Assembly: GCF_021129235.1 (NCBI RefSeq)
Contig: NZ_JAJOMA010000029.1
Location: forward strand, 30,843-94,842
Length of the DNA stretch: 64,000 bases
Direction: 5' to 3'
Origin: Kineosporia mesophila
Lineage (GTDB): Bacteria > Actinomycetota > Actinomycetes > Actinomycetales > Kineosporiaceae
The translations under genes and the position numbers were made by a program. The notes beneath the pieces were generated by a model, which searched no databases, was not told the DNA's origin, and worked only from the letters and a program-made list of their open reading frames with translations. Positions 1-8,694 of this stretch are shown one piece after another. The first letter of the stretch is position 1; each line of letters opens with the position of its first letter.

Positions 1-78
1 CCACCCGAACTACTGGCAGCAGTGGACGAGCTGGGTCGCCGGTTCGGGGCGGCCGCCGCGGGCGTCCGGGAATCCTGA
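1..78 (+). CDS. 3-prime end of a truncated gene (alternative to the minus-strand reading)
   Basis: The plus frame is open from the window edge to a TGA at 76-78 and reads like the last 25 residues of an alpha-helical protein (ELLAAVDELGRRFGAA). Too little is present to name a family. Its third-position G/C content is similar to that of the overlapping minus-strand frame, so only one of the two may be real. Confidence 0.35.
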   Translation, partial: PPELLAAVDELGRRFGAAAAGVRES

Positions 79-206
79 CGACCGGAACGGGTGATCGCCG
101 TCAGGTCGGGCGGTGCCACGGCCTGGGCCACGCCCGCGCCCAGGAGCAGCACCGTGACCAGGCACCAGCCCACGACCGTCGAGACCGACCATTCCTCCCC
201 GGGCAT
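1..206 (-). CDS. Possible small membrane-anchored protein, truncated at window edge
   Basis: An ATG at 206 is preceded by GAGGGAG at good ribosome-binding distance, and the frame stays open to the window edge. It encodes a hydrophobic segment (VVGWCLVTVLLLGAGVAQAV) followed by a Pro/Ser/Ala-rich tail. The first 40 codons are strongly G/C in third position, the tail less so. It would lie about 70 bp downstream of the phosphotransferase-like gene on the same strand. It overlaps the plus-strand fragment 1-78, so one of the two calls is probably wrong. Confidence 0.4.
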   Translation of the reverse strand, partial: MPGEEWSVSTVVGWCLVTVLLLGAGVAQAVAPPDLTAITRSGRQDSRTPAAAAPNRRPSSSTAASSSG

Positions 207-276
207 CCCGGCACTCCCTCTCATCCAGTTGCTGCTCCGGACAAGTGAGATGCGCGGGCCGGCCGAAAAGTTCGGA

Positions 277-1092
277 TCAGGCCGGCACCATGACCGGGCC
301 GACCGCGTCGAGGTACGCGTCCAGGCCCTGCGGCTCACCGGGATTGTCCGCGACCAGCCGGAAAACCGCCGCCCGCAGCATCGCCGAGCGGGCCGGGCCC
401 GACGTCCACTCACGCAGCACCTCGACCGGCGCGCCCTGCCACATCACGCTGTCGAGCACGCACACCGCGTCGGCCCACAGCACCGGCCGCCACGCCGGGG
501 ACACGTCGATCACGACCGGGGCGCCCCCGGCGTCGAGCAGGACGTTCCCGGCCAGGTCACGGTGCACCAGCTGATCGGGCCCCAGAGGTGACCCGTCGAT
601 CGACGCCCGGATGCGCGTCACCCAGTGCGCGACCGCCGGCCGCAACGGCGGCACCGGAGCTTCCCAGAACGCCACCCGCTCGGCCACCGACCAGCGATCG
701 GTACGGCCCTCCAGGCCGGCCGGCTGCTCGCGCACCAGCGACGCGAACCGGGCGTGCAGCACGTGCCCGGCGGCAATCGTCACGTCGAGGTTCCGGCAGG
801 TGACGGTGCCGGGTTCGTAACGGCTGGCACCCCACCCGTCCACCACCCACGACCCGTCGCGCGCGGGCACCGGCATCGCGACGCGCAGATCCTGCGGATG
901 CCGGGCCGGGTCCACGTCGAGGCGGACGGCGAACCGCGCCAGCAGCGGGCTCAGCCAGTCCTGGGTGACGGGGTCGCGATCGGGACTGAGCACCAGGTCA
1001 CCGGCCCGCACGGTGAACCCCTGGCCACCCGGCAGGGGCTGCGGGTCTTCCGGCACCGCGAACAGGTCGAGCACGTGGGGGGAAGGACGCAC
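277..1092 (-). CDS. Aminoglycoside-phosphotransferase-fold protein, TIGR02569-like
   Basis: This 271-residue protein resembles the actinobacterial TIGR02569 family, which has the kinase-like aminoglycoside phosphotransferase fold and no proven substrate. The catalytic loop is visible as HRDLAGNVL at residues 178-186, and a metal-binding Asp lies in VIDVSP near residue 196. The start is GTG, only 9 bp after the stop of the upstream XRE regulator gene on the same strand, so the two are probably co-transcribed. The family assignment is from pattern recognition; resistance function should not be assumed. Confidence 0.7.
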   Translation of the reverse strand: MRPSPHVLDLFAVPEDPQPLPGGQGFTVRAGDLVLSPDRDPVTQDWLSPLLARFAVRLDVDPARHPQDLRVAMPVPARDGSWVVDGWGASRYEPGTVTCRNLDVTIAAGHVLHARFASLVREQPAGLEGRTDRWSVAERVAFWEAPVPPLRPAVAHWVTRIRASIDGSPLGPDQLVHRDLAGNVLLDAGGAPVVIDVSPAWRPVLWADAVCVLDSVMWQGAPVEVLREWTSGPARSAMLRAAVFRLVADNPGEPQGLDAYLDAVGPVMVPA

Positions 1093-1101
1093 CCGAAAAG
1101 C

Positions 1102-1914
1102 CTAAGCGGTCACGGTGGCTGCGTACGACGCCAGGAGACGGAACTTGTCCTGACTTTCCTGGGTGTGGTCGGGGTAGTAGATCACCAGCAGCAGACCGTC
1201 CACCGGAAGCTTCTCCCGGTGCAGGCGCAGTTCACCGACCAGCGGGTGGTTCACGCACGACAGGCCGCCCTCCAGCGCCCGCACGTCGTGCCGGGCCCAC
1301 AGGCTGCGGAAGCGCTCGCTGGCCAGGGAGAGTTCACCGACCAGCTCGATCAGGCGGGGGTTGTCCACATCGTCGCCGATCGACTCGCGGAACGCGGCCA
1401 CGAAACCGGCGGCGGCCGCGGGCCAGTCCGGCTGGAACGCCTGCTCCTGCGGATCCAGCATGAGTGAGCGCAGCCGGTTCTCCCCCGGCCGCAGGCGCGG
1501 CGAGAACACCCGGGCCAGCTCGTTCGAGGCGAGCACGTCGAACGCCCGCCCCTCGACGAACGCCGGGACCCCGATCGTCGCGAGCAGGGCGTGCAGACGC
1601 TGCGGTACCCGTTCCGGGGCGGGGCGGCGCCGCGGCTTCGGCCGGGAGGCGGTGAGGCCGAGCAGGTACTGCTCCTCGACGTCGTCCAGGCCCAGCACCC
1701 GGGCGAGGGCCTGGAGCACCTGCGGCGAGGGGTTACGGTCGCGACCGCGCTCCAGCCGCAGGTAGTAGTCGGCACTGATCCCGGCCAGCAGCGCGACCTC
1801 CTCGCGCCGCAGGCCACTGACCCGGCGGTTGCTCCCGCCCGGCAGGCCGGCCTGCTCGGGGGTGACGAGCCCCCGCCGTGCGCGCAGGTACTCGCCGAGC
1901 TGGTTCTCGCTCAT
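1102..1914 (-). CDS. XRE-family transcriptional regulator with MmyB-like ligand-binding domain
   Basis: The protein has an N-terminal helix-turn-helix of about 70 residues (RREEVALLAGISADYYLRLE) and a C-terminal domain typical of the MmyB-like, MLTR ligand-binding regulators common in actinomycetes. Length is 270 residues, normal for the family. An upstream in-frame GTG exists at 1962, but the ATG at 1914 is preferred because TAACGT lies exactly 7 nt before it, which looks like the -10 of a leaderless transcript. Such regulators often control a divergent oxidoreductase; here the upstream gene (RNase Z) points the same way, so the target is unknown. Confidence 0.85.
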   Translation of the reverse strand: MSENQLGEYLRARRGLVTPEQAGLPGGSNRRVSGLRREEVALLAGISADYYLRLERGRDRNPSPQVLQALARVLGLDDVEEQYLLGLTASRPKPRRRPAPERVPQRLHALLATIGVPAFVEGRAFDVLASNELARVFSPRLRPGENRLRSLMLDPQEQAFQPDWPAAAAGFVAAFRESIGDDVDNPRLIELVGELSLASERFRSLWARHDVRALEGGLSCVNHPLVGELRLHREKLPVDGLLLVIYYPDHTQESQDKFRLLASYAATVTA

Positions 1915-2010
1915 GACCAGCACGTTAGCTGTCGCGGCGACGGTGAGGCAGGGTCCTGTCACTCCCCCGCAGGCAGCCGATGAAGGACGATCGGGCCCGG
2001 CTTCCGCCGG

Positions 2011-2916
2011 TCAGGCCCGGGCCGGCACCGGCACCACCTGCAGGTCCTGGGCCACCACCACGTCCGGGTGCACCGACGAGGCCTCCTTCCGATGTGCGTC
2101 GAGGTTCTCGTACCGGGAGGAGAAGTGCGTCAGCACCAGGCGCCGCACCCCGGCCTCCATCGCGATCTGCGCCGCCTGCCGGGCGGTGAGGTGCAGATTC
2201 TCGGCCGCGAGCGGTGCCTCGGAGTCGGCGTAGGTGGCTTCGGAGACCAGGACGTCGCAGCCCCGGGCCAGTTCGAGGGCACCGTCGCACCGCGCGGTGT
2301 CCATGATGACGGCGATGCGCTGACCCGGCCGGTGCACGCTCACCTCCTCGAGCGTGACGCCGCGAACCGTCTCACCCCGCTGGACGCGGCCCAGATCCGT
2401 TCCGTGCAGGCCCTTCTCGGCCGCCCGGGAGGGAATGACGCGGCGGGTGTCGTCTTCGGTGAACTGGTACCCGACCGTCGGAACCCGGTGGTGCAGCGGC
2501 GCCGACCGCACGGTCCAGGCGCCCAGGCGCATCAGCTCGGCCCCGGGGGTGGCCGGTGCGGGGATCCACCGGTGCAGCGGTTCCGGGCCGTTCGTCGCGA
2601 AAGCGGTCAGCAGGTCGAGGCGTTCGAGGGCGGCGGCGGGCGCGGCCACCGGCAACGGCTGGGTGGAACCGTCGACCCGGCGGCGGTTGAGCAGGCCCGG
2701 CACGCCGAAGGTGTGGTCGCCGTGCTCGTGGGTCAGGAACATCGCGTCGATCTGCGAGCTGCGCACACCGGCCCGCAGCATCTGGCGCTGGGTGCCCTCA
2801 CCGCAGTCGACCAGCACGGCCGCATCGCCCAGGCGCACGAACGTGGCCACGTGGTTGCGGTCCCGCGTGGGGATCTGGCACGAGGTACCGAGGGTCACGA
2901 TCTCGCGGGCACTCAT
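2011..2916 (-). CDS. rnz: Ribonuclease Z-like metallo-beta-lactamase hydrolase
   Basis: The 301-residue protein matches RNase Z, the endonuclease that trims tRNA 3-prime trailers. It shows VDCGEGTQRQM near residues 37-46, the zinc-binding HEHGDH at 63-68, a DT motif in AVIMDTARCD, the EATY motif and the C-terminal LTHFSSRY. The start overlaps the stop of the upstream LLM oxidoreductase by 4 nt (ATGA), indicating translational coupling. An orthologue of rnz is expected once per genome, but other MBL hydrolases share most motifs, so the tRNA role is inferred from the full motif set and length. Confidence 0.85.
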   Translation of the reverse strand: MSAREIVTLGTSCQIPTRDRNHVATFVRLGDAAVLVDCGEGTQRQMLRAGVRSSQIDAMFLTHEHGDHTFGVPGLLNRRRVDGSTQPLPVAAPAAALERLDLLTAFATNGPEPLHRWIPAPATPGAELMRLGAWTVRSAPLHHRVPTVGYQFTEDDTRRVIPSRAAEKGLHGTDLGRVQRGETVRGVTLEEVSVHRPGQRIAVIMDTARCDGALELARGCDVLVSEATYADSEAPLAAENLHLTARQAAQIAMEAGVRRLVLTHFSSRYENLDAHRKEASSVHPDVVVAQDLQVVPVPARA

Positions 2917-3911
2917 GCGGTCAGGGCCCCGGCCGCGGTGACGGCCAGCTCGAAGGACCGGATGCGGTCGGCCGCGTCGTACAGCGGCACGAACAACATC
3001 AGCTCGTCGGCGCCGGTCTGCCCGACGATCTGCGCGAACCGCCGCGCGGCCGTCTCCACCCCGCCCCGCACCTGCGTGCCCGTATGCCCCAGGATCAGCG
3101 GCAGAACGTCTTGCGGAATCGCCCGCGTCGCGGCCTCGGCGGGTGACAGCAGTGCGGCCTCGCCCCGGCCGGCGAGGAGACCGACCTTGGCCTGGTCGAT
3201 CGGCACCGCGAGCTCGGCGGCCCGCTCGTCGGTCGCGGCCACCAATGCCTCGACGCAGAGCATCACGTAGGGCTCCTGGCGCCAGCGCGAGGCGGTGAAC
3301 TGCTCCCGGTAGACGCTCAGCGCCGCTGCCGTGTGGTCGGGGCGAATGTGGTGGGCGAAGGCCAGCGGAAGACCGAGTTCCGCCGCGAGCCGGGCCCCCG
3401 CGGGGCTGGACGAGAGCAGCCAGGGCTCGACGTCGACCGGCTCCAGCGGCCCGGAGATCAGGCGCTCCTCACCGGAGACCAGGCGCAGCAGGGCCGCCAC
3501 GTCGGACCGGTAGTCGGCGTCCGTGGCCGGTTCCGCGCCCCGCCGCAGATCCTGCACGATGCCCCGGTCGTGGGTGCCCGGCCCCCGGCCGATCCCGAGG
3601 TCGATCCGGCCCGGGTGCAGCACCCCGAGGGTGGCGAACTGCTCGGCCACGGCCCGCGGGGCGTGGTTGGGGGCCATCACGCCGCCCGACCCCAGCCGGA
3701 TGCGCGAGGTCAGCGCCGCGAAGTGCGCGGTCAGCACGGCCGGCACCACGCTCGTGGCCCATTCCGACCCGTGATGCTCCGCGAACCAGAGGCGCTGGTA
3801 ACCCAGCTCGTCGAGCCGGGGCACCAGCTCACCGACGGCGCGCAGCGCGTCGGCGGCGGTGCGCCCCTTCTCCGCGGCGGCCACTTCCAGCGCTGACAGC
3901 GTGATCCCCAT
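2913..3911 (-). CDS. LLM-class flavin-dependent oxidoreductase (MsnO8-like)
   Basis: The 332-residue protein is a luciferase-like monooxygenase fold enzyme expected to use reduced FMN. The N-terminal RLWFAEHHG and the GSGGVMAPNHAP and GRIDLGIGRGPG segments are typical of the MsnO8 subgroup. The substrate cannot be predicted. The ATG at 3911 is supported by TATGGT followed by exactly 7 nt, a leaderless -10 arrangement. It is the first gene of a two-gene unit with rnz, which it overlaps by 4 nt. Confidence 0.85.
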   Translation of the reverse strand: MGITLSALEVAAAEKGRTAADALRAVGELVPRLDELGYQRLWFAEHHGSEWATSVVPAVLTAHFAALTSRIRLGSGGVMAPNHAPRAVAEQFATLGVLHPGRIDLGIGRGPGTHDRGIVQDLRRGAEPATDADYRSDVAALLRLVSGEERLISGPLEPVDVEPWLLSSSPAGARLAAELGLPLAFAHHIRPDHTAAALSVYREQFTASRWRQEPYVMLCVEALVAATDERAAELAVPIDQAKVGLLAGRGEAALLSPAEAATRAIPQDVLPLILGHTGTQVRGGVETAARRFAQIVGQTGADELMLFVPLYDAADRIRSFELAVTAAGALTA

Positions 3912-3934
3912 GCCTCACACCATAGGCACGTCGA

Positions 3935-4627
3935 TCAAGCCGTTTGTATCCTCTTCACGATGTCCTGGGCCAGGTCCCGCAGTTTCACGTTGCGGCCCAT
4001 CGACGCCTTGCGCAGGATCTCGAAGGCCCGGTCGGGCCCGCACCGGTTCTGCGCCATGATCACGCCCTTGGCCTGCTCGATCACGGCCCGGCTGGCCATC
4101 GCCGTCTGCATCTCCGCGGCGAACCGGGCGGCGTCGTCGTAGGTGACGGCATTACCGATGGCCACCGCGATGTGCCCGGCGATCTCGATGCCGGCCCCCA
4201 CCGTCTCCTCCGGCACACCGGGCTCGCGCCCGTACCAGTTGAGGGCGCCGATCAGGTCGATCTGCAAGGGCAGGGGTACCGAGACCGCGCTGAGAATTCC
4301 TTCTCCGACCACGGATTCGGCATAGCCCGGCCAGCGCGTCTCCGCGCGCATATCCTCGACCCGCAGCACCTCACCGGACGATCCGGCGTCGAGGCAGGGA
4401 CCGTACCCGAACCCGTACTGCAGTTCGTCGGCGGCCAGCGCCAGGTCACTGGTGTAGCTGGCGGTGAAAGGACGGTCGTTACGCATCAGCGTCACCGAGA
4501 CATCGTCCATGCCTCGCACGCCTGCCTGGGCGATCTCGAGGTAGCGCCGCAGGAGCTCTTCCAGCGAGGCACCCTCGAACCTGATGCCCAGCAGCTCGGT
4601 CAGGACGGCTGTCGGCAGTGTGGACAT
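3935..4627 (-). CDS. GAF and ANTAR domain protein, RNA-binding antiterminator type
   Basis: The 230-residue protein has a GAF sensory domain over roughly residues 20-150 and an ANTAR domain over about 165-228 (VIEQAKGVIMAQ), the family that binds paired hairpins in nascent RNA to prevent termination. No receiver domain is present, so input comes through GAF. TAGCGT lies 7 nt before the ATG, suggesting leaderless expression. Proteins of this architecture are abundant in actinomycetes; target transcripts are not evident here. Confidence 0.88.
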   Translation of the reverse strand: MSTLPTAVLTELLGIRFEGASLEELLRRYLEIAQAGVRGMDDVSVTLMRNDRPFTASYTSDLALAADELQYGFGYGPCLDAGSSGEVLRVEDMRAETRWPGYAESVVGEGILSAVSVPLPLQIDLIGALNWYGREPGVPEETVGAGIEIAGHIAVAIGNAVTYDDAARFAAEMQTAMASRAVIEQAKGVIMAQNRCGPDRAFEILRKASMGRNVKLRDLAQDIVKRIQTA

Positions 4628-4869
4628 GTCACCGACGCTACCCCGGTCGACGGCTTCGGTCCTGATGACGTGCCGACCGGCATCCCACGCGAGCTACCCG
4701 AAGTCGCGTACCGCGGAGGACGCGCCGGACCAGGGCCGATCCGGCCGAGCGCCGCGGGGAGCACCCTGAGCACGGCCTTCAGCCGGGAGACGGGCACGTC
4801 ACCCCGTGAGTACCGCCGCCGGACCGCTCCGTCCGTTCGCGCGTCCTGCGTCTAAACCATACTGACCCG

Positions 4870-5523
4870 GTGACCGAACCGGACTTCCTGAGCGCGACCC
4901 GCGCCACCTACGAGACCGTGGCGCAGACCTACACGAACGCGCAGAGCCAGGGGCTGGAGGGGCGGCCGTACGACCGGGCCCTCCTGAATCTGTTTGCCGA
5001 GCTGCTGGGGGAATTCGGCGGGACGCGAGTGGCGGACGTGGGGTGCGGGCCCGGTCACATCACGGCCCTTCTACGGGATCTGGGGCTGGACGCGTTCGGT
5101 ATCGATCTGTCCCCGGCCATGCTCGACCAGGCCCGTCAGCTGTATCCGGAGCTGGAGTTCCACGAGGCGTCGCTGCTCGATCTGCGGGTCACGGACGGCA
5201 GCCTCGACGGGATCGTGGCCCTGTATTCATTCAACACCGTTCCGGCGGAGCATCTTTCCCAGGCGTTCGAGGGTTTCCGGCGGGCGCTGCGGCCCGGCGG
5301 CGTGCTGCTGCTGTGCTTCAGCGTGCGCGACGAGCCCACCGACATGACCACCTGGCTGGATCATCCGGTGACGTTGCCGTTGCAGCGCCTGATGCCCGAC
5401 GAGGTGGCGCGGGCCCTCACCGGGGCCGGGCTGCACGTGCAGTCCCAGCTGGTGCGCGACCCGCGCCCGCCGTACGAGACCCGGCCCTACGCCGCGATCG
5501 TCGCGGCCCGGCCGGCGTCGTAG
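4870..5523 (+). CDS. Class I SAM-dependent methyltransferase
   Basis: The 217-residue protein has the SAM-binding motif I VADVGCGPG at residues 54-62, an acidic residue ending strand 2 (FGIDLSPAMLDQAR) and a typical methyltransferase post-motif (FEGFRRALRPGGVLLL). The start is GTG at 4870. The gene stands alone between divergent and convergent neighbours, and its stop lies one base from the stop region of the lysyl-oxidase-like gene on the other strand. The substrate is unknown. Confidence 0.85.
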   Translation: MTEPDFLSATRATYETVAQTYTNAQSQGLEGRPYDRALLNLFAELLGEFGGTRVADVGCGPGHITALLRDLGLDAFGIDLSPAMLDQARQLYPELEFHEASLLDLRVTDGSLDGIVALYSFNTVPAEHLSQAFEGFRRALRPGGVLLLCFSVRDEPTDMTTWLDHPVTLPLQRLMPDEVARALTGAGLHVQSQLVRDPRPPYETRPYAAIVAARPAS

Positions 5524-5524
5524 A

Positions 5525-7096
5525 TCAGTCTTTGACGCCCTGGTACGGATACACCTTGACCGTGCGCACGCCACCCACCTTTCCCCCGATCCTGACCTTG
5601 CGCAGGGCCGCGTTGTTGTCGTAGTTCGACTCGGTCAGCTTGCGGTCGGGGTTGGCGATGGTCTGGATGAAGTACGTACCGCTCGGCACCCGGGTGATGT
5701 TGAACGACTGGCCGGGCAGGTACTGGCCGTAGGTGTCGCCCCAGCCGCTCTCGAGCACCTCGCGGATGCTCAGCAGATTCTTGTTGCCCTGGCCGCAGGC
5801 GGTGTACAGATCAGTGGACGCGGGTTGCCACTGCGCGCCGGGGGCGGCCAGGTCGATCGCGTCGGTCGGGGCAAGGCAGAACGCCTCCTTGCCGCTGATG
5901 ATCGCCTTCTCCTGGGTCTGGTCGAGCAGCCGGTAGGAGGCGAAGGCCTTGAAGTGCCAGTGGTTGTGACCGTCGCGCGGGTCCCACTGCATCTGCCCGG
6001 CCGAGGTGTACCCGACCTGGTTCCCGGCCTGGTCGAAGAAGTACTGGTAGGCGTCCAGCACGTCGTGACCCGGCTGACGGAACCCGTCGACGACCAGCGG
6101 CGACGGACCCGCGTTCCAGACCGTGGCACTGAAGTTGAGGTAGGTCTTGCGCGGCGTGCCGGCCTTTCCCCTTACCTCGCGGGCGATCTCGTAAGCGGGC
6201 CGCGAGCGCAGGTCGACCCCGGGTCCGGCCGGGGCCGCGAGCCGGTTCGCGGCGCCGGAGGGTGGGCCCGACGCGGGTACGCTGGGCTCGCCCAGTGCCC
6301 GCTGCCGCCCGGCCTCCATCGCCGCCATCTGCGGGGACAGGTCGCCGGAGTGGTTCATGCCGTGCTGCGTGTGGCTCATGGCCGAGGCCTGCTGCGTGCT
6401 CTCCTTCACCGTCTTGACCTTGACCTTGAGCTGCTGGGTGGACCGGGCCAGGGTCAGCCCGAGCGCCTTGCGCCAGGCCTGGGTGACCACGAACCTCACC
6501 GTGTAGGTGCCGTCGGGCCCCTTGAAGCTCGTCGGGCTGTCCCACTCGCCGAGCACGGGGGTGGACCAGCCCCCGGTGACGCCGAGCACGTTGCTGATGG
6601 TGAAGGGGTGGTAGCCGCAACCTTCCGGGTACGGCGAGGTGGCCGGGGCGTCGGGCCGGACCCGATTGCGGTCCCAGGAGTTCGGGCAGAAGTCGAGCGC
6701 GGTGCTCTTCACCTTTTTCCCGGCCGAGTTGGTCACCTTGACATCGAAGAAGTGCGTCAGGGTGTTCGGCGAGGTGGTGATGCCGGCGGGCAGGGCCCGG
6801 GCCGGGGCGTCGCCCACCTTCAGCGTGGTACGCACCGGGTCCGCGTAGGTCCTGCCCTTGTGGGTGCGGAACTCCAGGGTGTCCCGGGCCACGGCGTAGA
6901 AGCCGAGCCCGTAGAAGTAGACGGCCTCCCCCTTGGCTCTCTGCACGGTCTGGGTCTTGTTCAGCAGCTCGAAGCTGATCACCGGGGCGGTGGCCGAGGC
7001 CGCGGGTTCGGCCGATCTCACCGCGGCGACCGTGCCGGCGGCGAGTACCACCGCCAGCACGGGTGTCAGCCGGATCAGGGCTCGATGCAGTTTCAT
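5525..7096 (-). CDS. Secreted lysyl-oxidase-like protein with His/Met-rich insert
   Basis: The 523-residue protein begins with a signal peptide (hydrophobic residues 10-28, then ASA). The C-terminal half resembles the copper amine oxidase lysyl oxidase domain: the copper ligands HNHWH at residues 377-381, a lysine in SGKEAFCL and a tyrosine in GDTYGQY, matching the places that make the lysine tyrosylquinone cofactor in animal lysyl oxidase. Between the N-terminal domain and the catalytic domain is a His/Met-rich stretch (MSHTQHGMNHSGDL) that could bind copper. The ATG is preceded by GGGGGAG. It is a paralogue of the gene at 12229. Cofactor formation is inferred, not shown. Confidence 0.85.
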   Translation of the reverse strand: MKLHRALIRLTPVLAVVLAAGTVAAVRSAEPAASATAPVISFELLNKTQTVQRAKGEAVYFYGLGFYAVARDTLEFRTHKGRTYADPVRTTLKVGDAPARALPAGITTSPNTLTHFFDVKVTNSAGKKVKSTALDFCPNSWDRNRVRPDAPATSPYPEGCGYHPFTISNVLGVTGGWSTPVLGEWDSPTSFKGPDGTYTVRFVVTQAWRKALGLTLARSTQQLKVKVKTVKESTQQASAMSHTQHGMNHSGDLSPQMAAMEAGRQRALGEPSVPASGPPSGAANRLAAPAGPGVDLRSRPAYEIAREVRGKAGTPRKTYLNFSATVWNAGPSPLVVDGFRQPGHDVLDAYQYFFDQAGNQVGYTSAGQMQWDPRDGHNHWHFKAFASYRLLDQTQEKAIISGKEAFCLAPTDAIDLAAPGAQWQPASTDLYTACGQGNKNLLSIREVLESGWGDTYGQYLPGQSFNITRVPSGTYFIQTIANPDRKLTESNYDNNAALRKVRIGGKVGGVRTVKVYPYQGVKD

Positions 7097-7205
7097 GGCT
7101 CCCCCTTGGCTACGGGGAGACCGCGTCTACCCCGAAATGCCATGGTGCGGGGGAAACCCGTCCTTGCGGATGTCTGAGCCCGATAACCGCCCCAAAGGGC
7201 GCTAC

Positions 7206-8138
7206 CTAGGCGTAGATCCCGGAATTCTCAGGGTGCCCGAAAAGCCCTGGGAGACCACCGGTGTGCAGCAGCACCGTGCGTTCATCGGGCCGGATACTGC
7301 CGTCCTCGACCGCGGCGATCAGTCCCGCGGCCGCCCGGCCGGTGTAGACCGGATCGAGCACCACGCCCTCCGTACGGGCGACCAGCTGCAGGGCCTGCCT
7401 GACCTCCGTTGTCAGCCGCCCGTACTCGCTGGTCGCGCGGCGGATGCGCAAAGACGGCGAGCCGCGGACCAGACCCAGCACCGCCGCCCCGGGATCGTCC
7501 ACGGCCCCGACGTCCACGCCGAGCACCCTGTCCGCCCCCAGCGCGTTCACCAGCCCCGCCATCGTCCCGCCCGACCCGAGCGCCACGACCACCGTGTCGA
7601 GATCCGGTATCTGCCGCAGCAGTTCGGCTCCCGCCTCCTCGTACCCGCGGGCGCCGAGAACGCTCGACCCGCCGAACGGGATCACCTCCACCCGTTCCCC
7701 ACCGGCCCGCCGGCGCTCCGCCTCGGCCGCCACCCGCGTTCCCAGTTCAGCCGGCCTGACCTCTCCCGCCCAGATGATCTCCGCCCCGAAAAGACGATTC
7801 AGCAAAAGGTTTCCGGTCACCGCAGGTGGCTCGTGCCCCTCCAGCACCAGCACGGCCCGCAACCCCAGCCGGGCCGCACCGGCCGCGGTCAGGCGGGCGT
7901 GGTTGCTCTGGGCCGCACCGCTGGTGACGACCAGGTCGGCCCGGTGCGCCCGGGCCGCCGCCAGCGTGTACTCCAGCTTGCGGACCTTGTTGCCGCCACC
8001 GCCCAGACCGATGAGGTCGTCCCGCTTGATCCACAGCTGATCCAGCCCGAGCGCCGCGGCCAGGCGCGGGGCGGGTTCGAGCGGCGTCGGGTAGGTGCCC
8101 ATTCTCGCTGCGCTGAGAGGTGCTTCCGGCGAGGTCAT
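7206..8138 (-). CDS. PLP-dependent enzyme, D-cysteine desulfhydrase / ACC deaminase family
   Basis: The 310-residue protein is a fold-type II PLP enzyme. The PLP lysine is K51 in GGGGNKVRKLE, followed by the substrate-binding SGAAQSNHARL, and a phosphate loop GSGGTMAG. This pattern fits D-cysteine desulfhydrase or 1-aminocyclopropane-1-carboxylate deaminase; the two cannot be separated by eye. TAGTCT lies 7 nt upstream of the ATG and forms half of a back-to-back leaderless promoter with the GNAT gene starting at 8163. Confidence 0.82.
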   Translation of the reverse strand: MTSPEAPLSAARMGTYPTPLEPAPRLAAALGLDQLWIKRDDLIGLGGGGNKVRKLEYTLAAARAHRADLVVTSGAAQSNHARLTAAGAARLGLRAVLVLEGHEPPAVTGNLLLNRLFGAEIIWAGEVRPAELGTRVAAEAERRRAGGERVEVIPFGGSSVLGARGYEEAGAELLRQIPDLDTVVVALGSGGTMAGLVNALGADRVLGVDVGAVDDPGAAVLGLVRGSPSLRIRRATSEYGRLTTEVRQALQLVARTEGVVLDPVYTGRAAAGLIAAVEDGSIRPDERTVLLHTGGLPGLFGHPENSGIYA

Positions 8139-8162
8139 GACCAGAAGACTACGATCGCCCCG
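8139..8162. promoter_or_regulatory. Divergent mirror-image leaderless promoters
   Basis: Only 24 bp separate the two start codons. On the plus strand TACGAT (8150-8155) is followed by 7 nt and the ATG at 8163. On the minus strand TAGTCT (8151-8146) is followed by 7 nt and the ATG at 8138. The two -10 hexamers overlap by 2 bp, so the promoters should compete and neither mRNA should have a 5-prime leader. Confidence 0.65.
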
Positions 8163-8690
8163 ATGACCGACCCGACCCCGGCACTCGCGTCCGAACGACT
8201 GCTGTTCCCCGTCGGCCGCTCCGGCCCGCCCGGCAAGACCCTGCTGGTCCGGTCCACCCGGGAGCCCTGGCCGGCCCTCCGGCGGCTACGGCTGAACCCC
8301 CTCACCGACTGGGCCCACTACGAACAGCTGCGGATCGAGGTGGAGGCCGGGTTCGGCGTCGGGCCGGAGCAGGCCCGGGGCCTGGTCGCCGCCCTGCGCG
8401 AGCGCGCCGCCCGGCTGCGCCTGACCATGCTGATCGCCGACGACGACATCGGTGCCCTCGGCTGGTTCCCCCTGGCCGACCCGGGCTGGGCCCGGTTGCA
8501 GGAGGTCGACGTGTTCCCCGGGCATCGCGGCCAGGGCTTCGGCGACGCACTCCTGGCAGCCGCCCTGGACCACCTGGCGGAGCGCGGGGTGCACACCGCG
8601 ATCATCGGCGCGGACGAGGACGACTGGCCCCTGGACTGGTACCGGCGCCGGGGTTTCACCGCCGTCGCGCGGGTACCCCTGAGCCGGTGA
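8163..8690 (+). CDS. GNAT-family N-acetyltransferase
   Basis: The 175-residue protein has the acetyl-CoA-binding motif of GNAT enzymes (VFPGHRGQGFGDALL) and the C-terminal strand and loop DWYRRRGFTAVARV. The acceptor is not predictable. The frame is open far upstream, but the ATG at 8163 is chosen because it has a leaderless -10 (TACGAT, 7 nt) and begins outside the divergent PLP-enzyme gene. Its stop lies 4 bp from the stop of the convergent lysozyme-like gene. Confidence 0.88.
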   Translation: MTDPTPALASERLLFPVGRSGPPGKTLLVRSTREPWPALRRLRLNPLTDWAHYEQLRIEVEAGFGVGPEQARGLVAALRERAARLRLTMLIADDDIGALGWFPLADPGWARLQEVDVFPGHRGQGFGDALLAAALDHLAERGVHTAIIGADEDDWPLDWYRRRGFTAVARVPLSR

Positions 8691-8694
8691 TCCT

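Noticed and set aside
6933..8162. Long plus-strand open frame running into the GNAT gene
   Set aside because: It is antisense to the lysyl-oxidase-like and PLP-enzyme genes and gives a low-complexity Arg/Gly/Pro/His protein; the GNAT starts at 8163.
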